Source: Providencia rettgeri
GTDB lineage: Bacteria > Pseudomonadota > Gammaproteobacteria > Enterobacterales > Enterobacteriaceae
Direction: 5' to 3'
Assembly (NCBI RefSeq): GCF_001874625.1
Contig: NZ_CP017671.1
Coordinates: 3,782,001 to 3,846,000, forward strand
Length of the DNA stretch: 64,000 nt
Below the pieces are notes generated by a model, which saw only the letters and a list, made by a program, of their open reading frames with translations, had not been told where the DNA came from and did no database searches. Below are positions 50,282 through 59,744 of the stretch, piece by piece. The position numbers and the translations under genes were made by a program. Positions within the stretch are counted from its first letter, which is position 1, and every line of letters starts with the position of its first letter.

Positions 50282-53175
50282 TCAGCATCTTCCTTTATTG
50301 GTAAACTCTTTTGTAATTCTGAAGCTGTTGGGTACAGCCGCCAATTTTTCAATTTAGCGTACCCTGCTTTTCCATCAACACCATGCCCTATAACCTGAGA
50401 GCTAAGTGCTAGCCCTTTGTGTTTGATAACTGCATCTTCATAGTATTTGATTACCTGTTGTTTAGTCGCAGAACCAAGCGTAGCTATTACTTTTTCTCGA
50501 GTATCAAAGCTGAAAATATTACGTGAGAAATCGGAAGAATAGCGACCAACCTCCTCATAGAACGTTTGTGGTGGTTGTTTCATTTCAGTAATCATCGATT
50601 GTTTATACTGATTAAACTCATCTGTTGGTAATTTTTTCAACCTTTCCAAGGCATTGGTATAAAATTCCTGATAACGAGTATTCAGGTAGTTCGGCGTTTT
50701 AGCATTACTTTGCAATAAAAAGCCAATTCCCCACTGATCGCCCAGGCCCGCTTTAAAAGCAAACACGGCATAACCAAGCTGTTCGTTTGTCCTCAGTTGG
50801 TCATAAAACCAAGGTTGGATCACCTTCGCGAGAATGCCACCAAAAACAGCGCCATCAATGCGATTATAACCATCTGGAATAAAGATCTCCGCTAATGCAT
50901 TATCGGAGCTATTCCCTTGTTTATGAAAATCAGCTAAATAGCTTTTATCAATAACAATGATATCCCCACGCCACCAGTTTGTTCCTTCGCTTTTGAGTAG
51001 CTGTTGAGCATCTTTAATGGTCTCAATACTTTTTTCTTCCGTGATATTACCGAAAACAAGTGCTTGTAATGCAGCACTCTTAACCAGCATCTCACGATAA
51101 TCAGTAATTTCTTTAAGCGTAATTTTATCTAATTCAGCAAGACGCTGTTCTTGCTCAAAATATGGTACGCTATTGATGCGCTGCAGGGGCTGCATTGCCA
51201 GTTCATAAGCTTTAGCATTGTTAGCAACCGCTATTTGCTCTTTGTACCAAGATTTTGCTTGAGCTAATTCCTGCTCAGTCGGTTCAAAGCTAAGATACAG
51301 CTTAGTCATTGACAAAAAGAGTTCAGGTAAGTGTTGCGTATAGCCACTCGCATTTAACTGCAATCCAACGCCCTGAGAAACAGAGACAGACATACCTGCA
51401 ACAGACGCCTGATATTGCAGTTCATCCATTTTTAATGATGAAATATATTGCAACAAGGCCCCTGTAACTTGTTCTTTAGCATCCTTGTCACCTTGGTTTG
51501 AGCGTAATGATAAGGTAATGCTCGCTTTGGGTTCATCTGCAAAATATTGACTTGGCATATATAAAACACGCGTATTCCCATCCTGATAAATAAACTCAGG
51601 GTGTTTATAGGCTTTATCTGTTTTTATTAGCGTCAATTTATCCGCAATATATGGGTTTAAAACCGGTAATTTAAAACCCATTTTAGATTCTAAATTAGAC
51701 CAATGATTAAATTGTTTTTGTGTGATTTTATCAACTTGATAAGGCGCATCAACAAAGTAAGCCTTTTTGTTACTAGGCTCATCCGGGCCAATAAACCAAA
51801 CTCGTGCATTTTGTGCAGTTAACTCCGATAAGCGTTGTTTAATCGCTTCTGGATCATATTTGTCTGCAATATAGTCTGAATCAAGAACATGTTTAACTGG
51901 AACATCAATCATCTGGTCAGAGAGCCATTCAATATAATTCATATCCCTTACAATCGACCCATACTTAAATGACAAATTGAGCACGTTTGCTATTTCGTCA
52001 AAGTAATTTTTATTGACCCCCTCTTTCTTGATCAGATCAAGATAGGCAAAAATAGCGGCAATAATTTCGTCTCTGTTCTCTAAGCCTTTATCAGTCAATG
52101 TGACATATATGGAAAAAGAACCATAATTTCTATCTGCATTTGGTGAGGCTGATGCACTAATACCCTCAGCAAAGCCTTGTGATATCAACCAGTCCGCTAA
52201 TGTCCCAGGGCTTCTATTCCCGATCAAGTAACTAATATAGCTATCACTTTTGCTACGAAAGTCTGCCATATTATTTTTGATGCTAAATTCAATTTGTAGC
52301 GCTTTTTGTGGTTGTGCGGGGACATAATGAATAATGATGCCCTTTTCTTTATCTGTTACTGCTGGAATATCAAGAACCGGTACGCTCGCATTAAAATTAG
52401 GGATACGACCAAATGTGTCTTGGGCAATTTTAGCTAATGATTCAATAGATTGATCACCGTAAAGAACACCATTCATTAAATTTGCAGAATAATAGTGCTT
52501 ATAAAAGCCCACTAATTCGTCTTGTAATTTACTATTCGCTTTATCTTTTAATGTATCAAGATTCCCCCCAGAAAAGCGTGAATTTGGGTGTTGGGGATTT
52601 AATGTTTCCGAGCGCACTTGCCATAGACGCATGCCATCACGAGAACGCGCCATTGTAAGCTCTGCATTGACCGCATTACGTTCTCTATCGGCATTTATAG
52701 GGTCTAAAAGTGGTTCTGCTAAAGCATCAGCTAGTCTATCTGTCGCTTCCTGCAATGCCCCATTTTCAACTTCAAAATAATACGCAGTACGGTGAGGTGC
52801 AGTACTCGCATTGTGGCTGCCACCATGCTTTTGTAAAAATTCCGAGAAACTACTTGGCTCTGGGTATTTTTTAGACCCCATTAAGACCATGTGCTCTAAA
52901 TAATGAGCTAGCCCTAACTGGCTATCTGGGTTTTCAATACTACCAACAGGTATCGATACAGCAGCTAGCGATTTCGTTGCTTTGGCATCTGAAACCAACA
53001 AGACAGTCATGTCATTGCTTAGTTTTATTGCTTTATATTCCCTAGGATCACTTTCACTCTTATTAATCGTTTCTGGTAGTAATTCCCAGAGTGGTTGCGC
53101 TGCTAATGCACTACCACACACCAAGATGGTGAATAATAAGAACAAATGAGCGATTTTTTTGGATAAATGTTGCAT
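50278..53175 (-). CDS. ptrA: Protease III (pitrilysin)
   Basis: PtrA is a periplasmic M16 metalloprotease that degrades small proteins and peptides. The 965-residue precursor has a signal peptide (about 1-26, ending SALAA) and the inverted zinc motif HYLEH (H91, E94, H95). The four M16-type domains follow; the last two are catalytically inactive in the family. Its position inside the recC-recB genes is typical of enterobacteria, although no link to recombination is known. The stop codon overlaps the recB start by 4 bases. Confidence 0.96.
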   Translation of the reverse strand: MQHLSKKIAHLFLLFTILVCGSALAAQPLWELLPETINKSESDPREYKAIKLSNDMTVLLVSDAKATKSLAAVSIPVGSIENPDSQLGLAHYLEHMVLMGSKKYPEPSSFSEFLQKHGGSHNASTAPHRTAYYFEVENGALQEATDRLADALAEPLLDPINADRERNAVNAELTMARSRDGMRLWQVRSETLNPQHPNSRFSGGNLDTLKDKANSKLQDELVGFYKHYYSANLMNGVLYGDQSIESLAKIAQDTFGRIPNFNASVPVLDIPAVTDKEKGIIIHYVPAQPQKALQIEFSIKNNMADFRSKSDSYISYLIGNRSPGTLADWLISQGFAEGISASASPNADRNYGSFSIYVTLTDKGLENRDEIIAAIFAYLDLIKKEGVNKNYFDEIANVLNLSFKYGSIVRDMNYIEWLSDQMIDVPVKHVLDSDYIADKYDPEAIKQRLSELTAQNARVWFIGPDEPSNKKAYFVDAPYQVDKITQKQFNHWSNLESKMGFKLPVLNPYIADKLTLIKTDKAYKHPEFIYQDGNTRVLYMPSQYFADEPKASITLSLRSNQGDKDAKEQVTGALLQYISSLKMDELQYQASVAGMSVSVSQGVGLQLNASGYTQHLPELFLSMTKLYLSFEPTEQELAQAKSWYKEQIAVANNAKAYELAMQPLQRINSVPYFEQEQRLAELDKITLKEITDYREMLVKSAALQALVFGNITEEKSIETIKDAQQLLKSEGTNWWRGDIIVIDKSYLADFHKQGNSSDNALAEIFIPDGYNRIDGAVFGGILAKVIQPWFYDQLRTNEQLGYAVFAFKAGLGDQWGIGFLLQSNAKTPNYLNTRYQEFYTNALERLKKLPTDEFNQYKQSMITEMKQPPQTFYEEVGRYSSDFSRNIFSFDTREKVIATLGSATKQQVIKYYEDAVIKHKGLALSSQVIGHGVDGKAGYAKLKNWRLYPTASELQKSLPIKEDAE

Positions 53176-53192
53176 CCTATGGTGCTCTCCCG

Positions 53193-56100
53193 TTATTTCA
53201 AGTATTTTGTCATCGGCAATAAGAACCGCTGAGTGTTTAATAAAAGCGATTGGATCATAGCGCTATCAATATTTCTGCATGCTCGCAACACATAATCATC
53301 TTCCATCTCACCTTTTTTCATTTGGCTTCCTTGCAAACTTTGAAGCAAAGCCGACAGTGCTTTTTGTTGTGTTTCTTCATTTGAAAAATCATACTGCTTT
53401 GTCTTTTTATCAAAACAAGCCGTTATCCAATTCCAACCACTTTGATTTAGAAGGATTAGGGGCGAATCAAAACCCTCACAGTACCCTGTTATTAGGTCTT
53501 GTAGATACCCCAAGGCATCCTCTTTGCTAATAGATGAAAATTGCCAAATACTATTATCCCTACCTAGTGATAGGCTGTCCCCTTCACCAATTTGCGAGTT
53601 AAATAATAAATGCTCAATCCATAACTGGACCCCATCATTAGCGGTTAAGTAAGCTGGTCGATAGCGTAATAAACCTGTCTCGTGAACATTTTTAAGTACC
53701 CCAGTAATTTTTACCCTATTTATTTCAAAATCAATAGGGTAGTCAAAAAGTTGCCTGTCATATTCTTTAACCTTTTCAGCTAATGGTAAAATCTCAGTTA
53801 ACTGCTGCTCCCAAAAAAGCTGGCCAAATTGCTTAGCCGGTAACTGACCTGAAGCTTTCAAAGCGAAATAAAATGGATCTGGGCTTTCATCTTTGACAAG
53901 CAAATCTAAAATTTGATCATTAATTTTATAACGTTGTAACCGACCAAGGGTAAATGGCTCTTCTTCTGGCAACTCTGTTTCTTCAATTGAAAAATGCACT
54001 TTTAACCGTTGTTGGAAAAACGCCCGAATTGGGTGACGATAAAATCGTAACAATTGTTCGAGAGAAATATCCGTAATAGGTTCTCGAGTTTCAAGTACAG
54101 AGCAAAATGGTTCATCAACTCTATTGGCTGTTTTTGCTGCGAGTAACCACTCACTAGCAAAGCTTTGGTAAGGTGTTTTAGGGAGGAAATTTTCTTTTGC
54201 GAATGGTACTCTATTATGTTGAATAACTAACCTTTGATTTAAACGCTTAGCACTTTCATCGATGGTAAGCGACTCATCGCCTACCAAACAAAAACTTTGG
54301 CAAATATAATCAAGCAATTCCGTCACTAATACTGATGGATTACAAGGTTGATTATCACGAATAGATAGCCCTATATAACTAATATAGAGTTGTTTAGCTG
54401 CTGAGTTCAATGCCTCTAAAAATAGATAACGGTCATCGTCCCTCCGTTTTCTATCCCCTCGGACTGATTTTTCAGCCATTAAATCAAAGCCTAGCGGTGG
54501 AATATTTCTAGGATAAGCACCATCATTCATGCCTAATAAGCAAACAACTTTAAATGGGACTGAGCGCATTGGCATCAAAGTACAAAAGTTAACCGAACCT
54601 GCTAAAAAACGCTGGCTTATCTTCTCGTCATCAAAACGCACTGAGAGTTCATCACGGATTAAACGAAGTGGAATGAGCTTGTCGTATCCTGATGTTATCG
54701 CATTATCAATAATTTGATGCCATTGTTCTGTTAATAACGTTAATACCAACTCAGTTTCGCTATCAACCATAAAACAGCTATCCAGTAATAGCTGACAAAG
54801 CTCCTTCCATTCACTCAGTGAACGTTCTTGCTCTAATAAGGTTCGCCATTCCCTTAATGTATTTATTAATAATGCGAGTTTGCCAGCAAGTTGCGCGGCT
54901 AACCCACTACATTCATCATATGGTAAAATACCATTCCAAGGACCATTTCGGCTATCCATTGCATAACCAAGCAACATCCTGCTTAAGCCAAATTCCCAAG
55001 TATTCTGGCCAATAACAGGGAGAGCAAAAGAGCGTACATTATCATCATCAAGCCCCCAGCGGATCCCCGATTCATTAACCCATCGACGCAATAAACTTAA
55101 CTCGCCTTCATCGATCCCAAATCGGCGGGAAAAAGAGGAGACTTCAAGCAAAGAAAGCACCTGTTCCGTCGAAAAACGGCTTTGAGGTAAATCGAGTAGC
55201 GTAATAAATGCTTGTAAGATTGGGTGAGCTTGTAGTGCTTTTCTATCTGAAATTGAAAATGGAATATAGCGAGAGGATGCCGTATTACCAAAAACAGCCT
55301 GAATATAAGGTGCGTAGCTATCGATATCCGCAACCATCACAATAATATCACGCGGAGTTAATGTCGGATCTTGCTCAAAAAGTGCTAATAACCGGTCTTG
55401 TAATACTTCAACTTCCCGCTGCGCACTATGGCACGAATGAAATGTTATAGATTCATCCAGCTCACTTATTGGACGTTTGCCTGAACTCGTTTCATAACTT
55501 TCTAATGTCGTTCCTAGCTGTGCATGATTTTCCAGATCTAAGATATCTTGCTGTATATTTTCTAATAAATTTGCACGCTTTGTATCTACATACGCAGAAA
55601 TTTCATTGGCGTTATCAAGTTGGGCAATAAAATATAAATTGTCTCTACCAAGTTTCCCCCACGACGCTAACAATGGGTTAGCAATATTTTGCTCACCATT
55701 TTCATTAAATAAGGTCGGGCTATGTTCTTCGGCCTTAAACCGAGAAATTTCATGTTTATCAAGATAATGACGTAGCTTACGCTGTTGTAACTTAGCTAAA
55801 AATGATGCACTTTGAATATCCCCCCAATAATAGCGGCAGGGGTTATTAAACATTAAATGAACGTCCGTATGTTCTGCAATAGCATTAAGAGCCTGCAAAT
55901 ACGTAGGTGGAAGTGATGAAATGCCACAAATAAAAATACGTTTTGGTAGCATTTTTCCTAAATCAGGTACTTCTAACAGCTTATTAATGAAGCTTTGGTA
56001 TAAATTTGCCCTGTGCCAAGGCGGTTGCTTTAATTCGTTTGAATAATCAACAAGGCATTGCCACAAGCGCTTTTGCCATAATTGATTCGAGCTTAACCCT

Positions 56101-56567
56101 TCAATCTCTTCATTTTGCTGCCATTTTTCAACCCATTGAGGACGATAAACTAAATACTGGTCAAATAAATCAGCAATTCTCCCTGCAAGCTGATGCAGCT
56201 TGCGTTTGTCTGTATCTTGCTGAAGATAATGCCTTAAAGGTTCAAACTCTTCTTCATCAATCACGGTTGGCAATATTGTCATCAATTTCCATGTCATTGC
56301 TTGTTTCGTATATGCACTTTCTTTAGGAATATCAGGGAGTACCCGCCTAAACATGTCCCAAATAAATGTTGCTGGCAATGGATAATTAATATTTGCAGCA
56401 ATGCCAAATTGCTTTGCTAACTCGATTTGTAGCCACTGAGACATACCTGGGCTTTGCACCAAAATAATTTCTTGCTCAAAAGGGTGAGGAAGTGGTTCAT
56501 TTTTCATTAAATGAGCAATTAACTCTTTTAATAAATCTAATTGATTAGAATGATAAACCTGAAACAT
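53193..56567 (-). CDS. recC: RecBCD subunit RecC
   Basis: RecC holds the complex together and recognises Chi. The 1124-residue protein starts MFQVYHSNQLDLLKEL, has an inactivated SF1 helicase-like fold in the first two thirds, and has a defunct nuclease-like domain at the end. The segment with ILVQSPGMSQWLQIELAKQF is strongly conserved in the family. Its start lies inside the end of ppdC (23-base overlap), which couples it to the pseudopilin genes. It precedes ptrA by 17 bp. Confidence 0.96.
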   Translation of the reverse strand: MFQVYHSNQLDLLKELIAHLMKNEPLPHPFEQEIILVQSPGMSQWLQIELAKQFGIAANINYPLPATFIWDMFRRVLPDIPKESAYTKQAMTWKLMTILPTVIDEEEFEPLRHYLQQDTDKRKLHQLAGRIADLFDQYLVYRPQWVEKWQQNEEIEGLSSNQLWQKRLWQCLVDYSNELKQPPWHRANLYQSFINKLLEVPDLGKMLPKRIFICGISSLPPTYLQALNAIAEHTDVHLMFNNPCRYYWGDIQSASFLAKLQQRKLRHYLDKHEISRFKAEEHSPTLFNENGEQNIANPLLASWGKLGRDNLYFIAQLDNANEISAYVDTKRANLLENIQQDILDLENHAQLGTTLESYETSSGKRPISELDESITFHSCHSAQREVEVLQDRLLALFEQDPTLTPRDIIVMVADIDSYAPYIQAVFGNTASSRYIPFSISDRKALQAHPILQAFITLLDLPQSRFSTEQVLSLLEVSSFSRRFGIDEGELSLLRRWVNESGIRWGLDDDNVRSFALPVIGQNTWEFGLSRMLLGYAMDSRNGPWNGILPYDECSGLAAQLAGKLALLINTLREWRTLLEQERSLSEWKELCQLLLDSCFMVDSETELVLTLLTEQWHQIIDNAITSGYDKLIPLRLIRDELSVRFDDEKISQRFLAGSVNFCTLMPMRSVPFKVVCLLGMNDGAYPRNIPPLGFDLMAEKSVRGDRKRRDDDRYLFLEALNSAAKQLYISYIGLSIRDNQPCNPSVLVTELLDYICQSFCLVGDESLTIDESAKRLNQRLVIQHNRVPFAKENFLPKTPYQSFASEWLLAAKTANRVDEPFCSVLETREPITDISLEQLLRFYRHPIRAFFQQRLKVHFSIEETELPEEEPFTLGRLQRYKINDQILDLLVKDESPDPFYFALKASGQLPAKQFGQLFWEQQLTEILPLAEKVKEYDRQLFDYPIDFEINRVKITGVLKNVHETGLLRYRPAYLTANDGVQLWIEHLLFNSQIGEGDSLSLGRDNSIWQFSSISKEDALGYLQDLITGYCEGFDSPLILLNQSGWNWITACFDKKTKQYDFSNEETQQKALSALLQSLQGSQMKKGEMEDDYVLRACRNIDSAMIQSLLLNTQRFLLPMTKYLK

Positions 56568-56931
56568 GATGCTCTCCTATTGAGCAGTACCAGCGGCTTA
56601 ACGAAAATCGCTGCCTTGAAATTAGTAGTGAAGCCATCGACTCTGTACAATATTTAACAGGGTGCGTAAGAGTTTGCTCTATTTTCCATTCAGGGTAACG
56701 TAAAACCTCCCCAATGGAAGAGATTTCCTCAGAATAGGTTTCATCACCGACTGCCCCCTGCTTTTCTAATCGACTATGCAAGACCCTTACCGCCGTTGAA
56801 TCTTTATACAATTGATTAAAATTCAATACGATATATTGCGTATAGTTTAGCAAAGCTATTAATAAGATAGCAAAAACTGCGGTTGCAATGATTGATTGTA
56901 TTAATGCAAAGCCTTGCTGTTCTATTTTCAC
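56545..56931 (-). CDS. ppdC: Prepilin-type protein PpdC
   Basis: This is a minor pseudopilin-like protein, probably cut by a type IV prepilin peptidase. I start it at the GTG at 56931, which overlaps the ygdB stop as GTGA; the frame upstream to 56961 would overlap ygdB. It then has 128 residues with the leader KIEQQG and the processed start FALIQS, followed by a hydrophobic helix. The usual glutamate at position 5 of the mature protein is a glutamine here. Four cysteines could form disulfides in the globular part. Its end overlaps recC by 23 bases. The match is by position and general pilin features more than by sequence. Confidence 0.8.
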   Translation of the reverse strand: MKIEQQGFALIQSIIATAVFAILLIALLNYTQYIVLNFNQLYKDSTAVRVLHSRLEKQGAVGDETYSEEISSIGEVLRYPEWKIEQTLTHPVKYCTESMASLLISRQRFSLSRWYCSIGEHHVSGLSF

Positions 56932-57371
56932 TGGCAAAACCCTTTTTTTGTCACAGGGCAATAGTCTAACCAGCCCTTCGAACGCGGTATAACTTGCTGC
57001 TTATTAACATCCAATATAACCCAACGATAAACTTTTATTTCTAAACCAAACTGATAATCACTTTGCCCCGATAAAATAAAATTTGAACCTTTGTAATGTT
57101 TTAGGCAAGTTTTCCATTTCCGGTTTGTATTTTGCTGGCAAAACCAAGTTTTATAGTTACGTGAATGGATATCCCACAATAGTGTAGCTCCCCAAGCAAG
57201 TGCCGATTCTGCTCGATTAAACCCGCTAAAATACCGAACTTCTTTGCGCCATTCTTCGAAAGCCCGCTCTTGGTAAAAATGCAGTGATTTAATGAGTATC
57301 AACCCCATGGTCATTAGCACAACCACCATCACTAAAGCGACACTCCCATTTTGCTGCTTTATTAGCCCCAT
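56928..57371 (-). CDS. ygdB: YgdB, DUF2509 family pseudopilin-like protein
   Basis: The 147-residue product has a short basic leader, then NGSVALVMVVVLMTMG, which resembles a type IV pilin segment without the glutamate at position 5, as in GspK-like tip proteins. A Trp/Tyr-rich globular part with several cysteines follows. The start overlaps the ppdB stop by one base (TAATG), and the stop overlaps the ppdC start by four. It lies where E. coli ygdB does. Its exact role in the pilus-like machinery is unknown. Confidence 0.8.
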   Translation of the reverse strand: MGLIKQQNGSVALVMVVVLMTMGLILIKSLHFYQERAFEEWRKEVRYFSGFNRAESALAWGATLLWDIHSRNYKTWFCQQNTNRKWKTCLKHYKGSNFILSGQSDYQFGLEIKVYRWVILDVNKQQVIPRSKGWLDYCPVTKKGFCQ

Positions 57372-57988
57372 TATAGATTCCTAAGAAATACAGCAAACTG
57401 GTAATTAAATACTTGATTAGGTAACAACCGAGTTTCTACTGCTAAAAACACTTCTAATATTCGCTTGTTTTTCAACAAATTGAACGATAGCCGTTTGACC
57501 TTAACAACATTAGGGTCGAACAATGATTGCCAACGAGTTCCATCACAGTTTCTAACATTTCGGTTAGATTCTAATTTCTCACCATTAAAACGATAGCTAA
57601 AATAATCAGTCTCTGTCTTTTTTGATTTAATATTTTCCCACTGCCCAGACAGGTCTTGGTCATAAGCAAAAATTATGCACGAGTTATTAATTTTACTCAG
57701 GAACTTAGCACTAATTTTTATTGGCTCACCAGTACAATGAGCACTGCTACAGTAACCAATACGCCTGAAGTCTTTTTCCATATTCAGCAAGACCTGCCTA
57801 ACTTCTCTATCAAGTTGATATTGGAAATAAGCGCGATAAGTTTGCTTAAAAATGGCGGGGATACTATTCATAGCAGCAACACATACAAAGCTACTTATTA
57901 CTATTGCTATTAACATTTCAATTAATGTAAAACCACCTTGGTTTTTATCTGGTGTTTTATTTCCATCAATGCTAGCCCTGTTTAACAT
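57371..57988 (-). CDS. ppdB: Prepilin peptidase-dependent protein PpdB
   Basis: This is a 205-residue type IV pseudopilin. The cleavage site is in QGGFTLIEML, with the conserved glutamate at position 5 of the mature protein, followed by a hydrophobic helix with VAAMNSIPAIF. Four cysteines lie in the globular domain. The start overlaps the ppdA stop by 7 bases, and the stop overlaps the ygdB start by one base. It should belong to the pilus-like system that supports DNA uptake or secretion. Confidence 0.87.
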   Translation of the reverse strand: MLNRASIDGNKTPDKNQGGFTLIEMLIAIVISSFVCVAAMNSIPAIFKQTYRAYFQYQLDREVRQVLLNMEKDFRRIGYCSSAHCTGEPIKISAKFLSKINNSCIIFAYDQDLSGQWENIKSKKTETDYFSYRFNGEKLESNRNVRNCDGTRWQSLFDPNVVKVKRLSFNLLKNKRILEVFLAVETRLLPNQVFNYQFAVFLRNL

Positions 57989-58467
57989 TTGGGTAACCCA
58001 ACAATATTTTTCTTACTGCAAGCCCTAATCCGCCCTAAGGCCGAAATATAAATAGAAATATCAGTATCTTTATTTCTTAATTCGAAGCTAAACGCGCGGC
58101 TTGTACCTTGCTTGCCATATAAATCGACTGAGTGACGACTAGCCCTAATAAGTTCAATTCCTTGATACTTATCTGCTGTTATTTTCCCTATTTCTTGGCG
58201 GGTATTCGCATCCTTTACAGATATCCCCCAGCCCTCCTTACCAATCTTGATTGATAACAACTGATGCCTATTTAAGTAAACACCTTCCATCATATGACTA
58301 TAAATAAACTCAGATAGTTGCCTTGCAGCATCAATTAACCGTTGCTTTTCTAGATGCTGTTTCCACTGATGCATACCAGATAAAGTTGTTAAAGAACAAA
58401 TAAATAACACTGAGAGGATTTCAATTAAAGTGAACCCATGTTGGGTATGACTTTGCTTCTGTTTCAT
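57982..58467 (-). CDS. ppdA: Prepilin peptidase-dependent protein PpdA
   Basis: This is the first pseudopilin gene of the group. I take ATG at 58467, with GGAAG 8 bases upstream; the ATG at 58482 has no ribosome site. The 161-residue protein has the cleavage site QHGFTLIEIL with glutamate at position 5 and a hydrophobic N-terminal helix, then a soluble domain ending in two cysteines. In E. coli the ppdA-ppdB-ygdB-ppdC-recC operon responds to Sxy (TfoX) with CRP, and two matching sites lie upstream here. Confidence 0.88.
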   Translation of the reverse strand: MKQKQSHTQHGFTLIEILSVLFICSLTTLSGMHQWKQHLEKQRLIDAARQLSEFIYSHMMEGVYLNRHQLLSIKIGKEGWGISVKDANTRQEIGKITADKYQGIELIRASRHSVDLYGKQGTSRAFSFELRNKDTDISIYISALGRIRACSKKNIVGLPKC

Positions 58468-58516
58468 CGCCTTTTCTTCCATGTTTTATACACAAAGTGG
58501 ATATTGGCGAAAAAAA

Positions 58517-58615
58517 ACTATATAGCGAGTTAGGTTGATCCATCTTGCGTAGAGCTTCGCAACCTCATATGGAATTCACACAATGTTTAGCCATGTTTGC
58601 GAAGCTTTTCGCAAA
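58517..58615 (-). promoter_or_regulatory. Two CRP-S (Sxy-dependent CRP) sites and -10 box upstream of ppdA
   Basis: Site B at 58598-58613 is TGCGA-N6-TCGCA, a perfect match to the CRP-S core, with TT and AA flanks. Site A at 58546-58561 is TGCGT-N6-TCGCA, one base off. Their centres are 52 bp apart, about five helical turns. On the minus strand TATATAGT (58517-58524) makes a good -10 box. A start near 58510-58512 puts site A at about -42, the class II CRP position. The arrangement suggests that cAMP-CRP with Sxy activates the pseudopilin operon. Confidence 0.75.
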
Positions 58616-58721
58616 AAAGTAGTCATGTAGAAATAAACACAAGAAAAAATTTTGATAGCCAGACAAGATTGGATTCAACGAAAGGATAGAAACAACCAAA
58701 GGAGGGAAATGTGGTATGCAC

Positions 58722-58764
58722 GAATAAAAACACTAAGGTGACTTTTACTTTCAGGCCACCTTAG
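58722..58764 (-). terminator. Terminator after thyA
   Basis: CTAAGGTG (58733-58740) pairs with CACCTTAG (58757-58764). On the minus strand TGTTTTTATT follows. It separates thyA from ppdA, so ppdA should rely on its own promoter. Confidence 0.85.
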
Positions 58765-58783
58765 CTATCAAACAATTTATTTA

Positions 58784-59635
58784 TTACACAGTGAAAGGGT
58801 ATTTAATTGCTTCATGGCATTGGTACCCTTCCAAAGTAAAATCATTTGTGGTTACCCAAGTTTCAATATCATCCAATGACTTAATTTGAGGGTTAATAAC
58901 CAATGAAGGAGACGCAAAAGGTTCACGTTTTAGCTGAACATCTCGCATTAAAGGCAACTGATTTTCGTAAATATGTGCGTTTACAATTTTATGGTAAGCC
59001 TTACCTGCTTTATGACCAGTAATACGAGCCATTAATGCAAGTAAAACAAAGCATTGAACTTGATTAAAATTAAGACCAAGCGGAACATCACAACTACGTT
59101 GATAGGATGTCAAATAAAGGGTGTCACCTAACAGTGAAAACGTATGAGTGTGCATACAAGGACGCAGGCAACCCATTTCAAATTCGCCGGGGTTATAAAA
59201 AGTGATGATTTCCGCGCGGTCATCAATGCCATTTTTTAAATTATTAACGACTTTTTTCAGTTGGTCTAAATACGTACCATCGGGACGTTGCCATGAGCGA
59301 CCTTGAACACCATATACTCGCCCCATGTCATCTTCCCCTTTACGATGGGGGTTATTTAACCATGCTTGGTTTTCATTGGCATTAGCATTCCAAGTATTGC
59401 AACCAATTTCGCGGAATTGAGCTGCATTATCATAACCGCGTAGATACCCAAGGAGCTCAGCAATTGCAGCCTTATAAAAGCTTTTACGAGTCGTAATCAA
59501 AGGAAACTGGTTATTGCCAACATCGTATTCAAGGTCAGCATTGATAACCGTTAAGCAGCGAACACCTGTCCGCTCGTTTTCAACCCACTGTCCTTTATCA
59601 ATAATACGTTGGCATAACTCAAGATACGGCTTCAT
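58784..59635 (-). CDS. thyA: Thymidylate synthase, long Vibrio-type
   Basis: ThyA methylates dUMP to dTMP with methylene-tetrahydrofolate. The frame reaches a TTG at 59653, but ATG at 59635 has AGAGAG just upstream and gives 283 residues, longer than the 264 of E. coli. The catalytic cysteine is C160 in CLRPCMHTH, and the phosphate-binding [12 protein letters not shown] is present. The long insertion around [21 protein letters not shown] and the overall sequence resemble Vibrio ThyA much more than the E. coli enzyme. The position next to lgt and ppdA is still the enterobacterial one. Confidence 0.94.
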   Translation of the reverse strand: MKPYLELCQRIIDKGQWVENERTGVRCLTVINADLEYDVGNNQFPLITTRKSFYKAAIAELLGYLRGYDNAAQFREIGCNTWNANANENQAWLNNPHRKGEDDMGRVYGVQGRSWQRPDGTYLDQLKKVVNNLKNGIDDRAEIITFYNPGEFEMGCLRPCMHTHTFSLLGDTLYLTSYQRSCDVPLGLNFNQVQCFVLLALMARITGHKAGKAYHKIVNAHIYENQLPLMRDVQLKREPFASPSLVINPQIKSLDDIETWVTTNDFTLEGYQCHEAIKYPFTV

Positions 59636-59744
59636 AGTCACTCTCTTATTCAAAATAACTTAAGTGGCTAGCTAGCACCCTACCCTTTTCCTTTAATAAA
59701 AGAGTCGTTTTAAGGTGTACAGCTAGCCCTTACAATCGGGTTAA

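Noticed and set aside
58596-58615. TTTGCGAA/TTCGCAAA as a terminator for thyA
   Set aside because: No T run follows on the minus strand and a proper terminator exists at 58722-58764; the arms match the CRP-S core instead.
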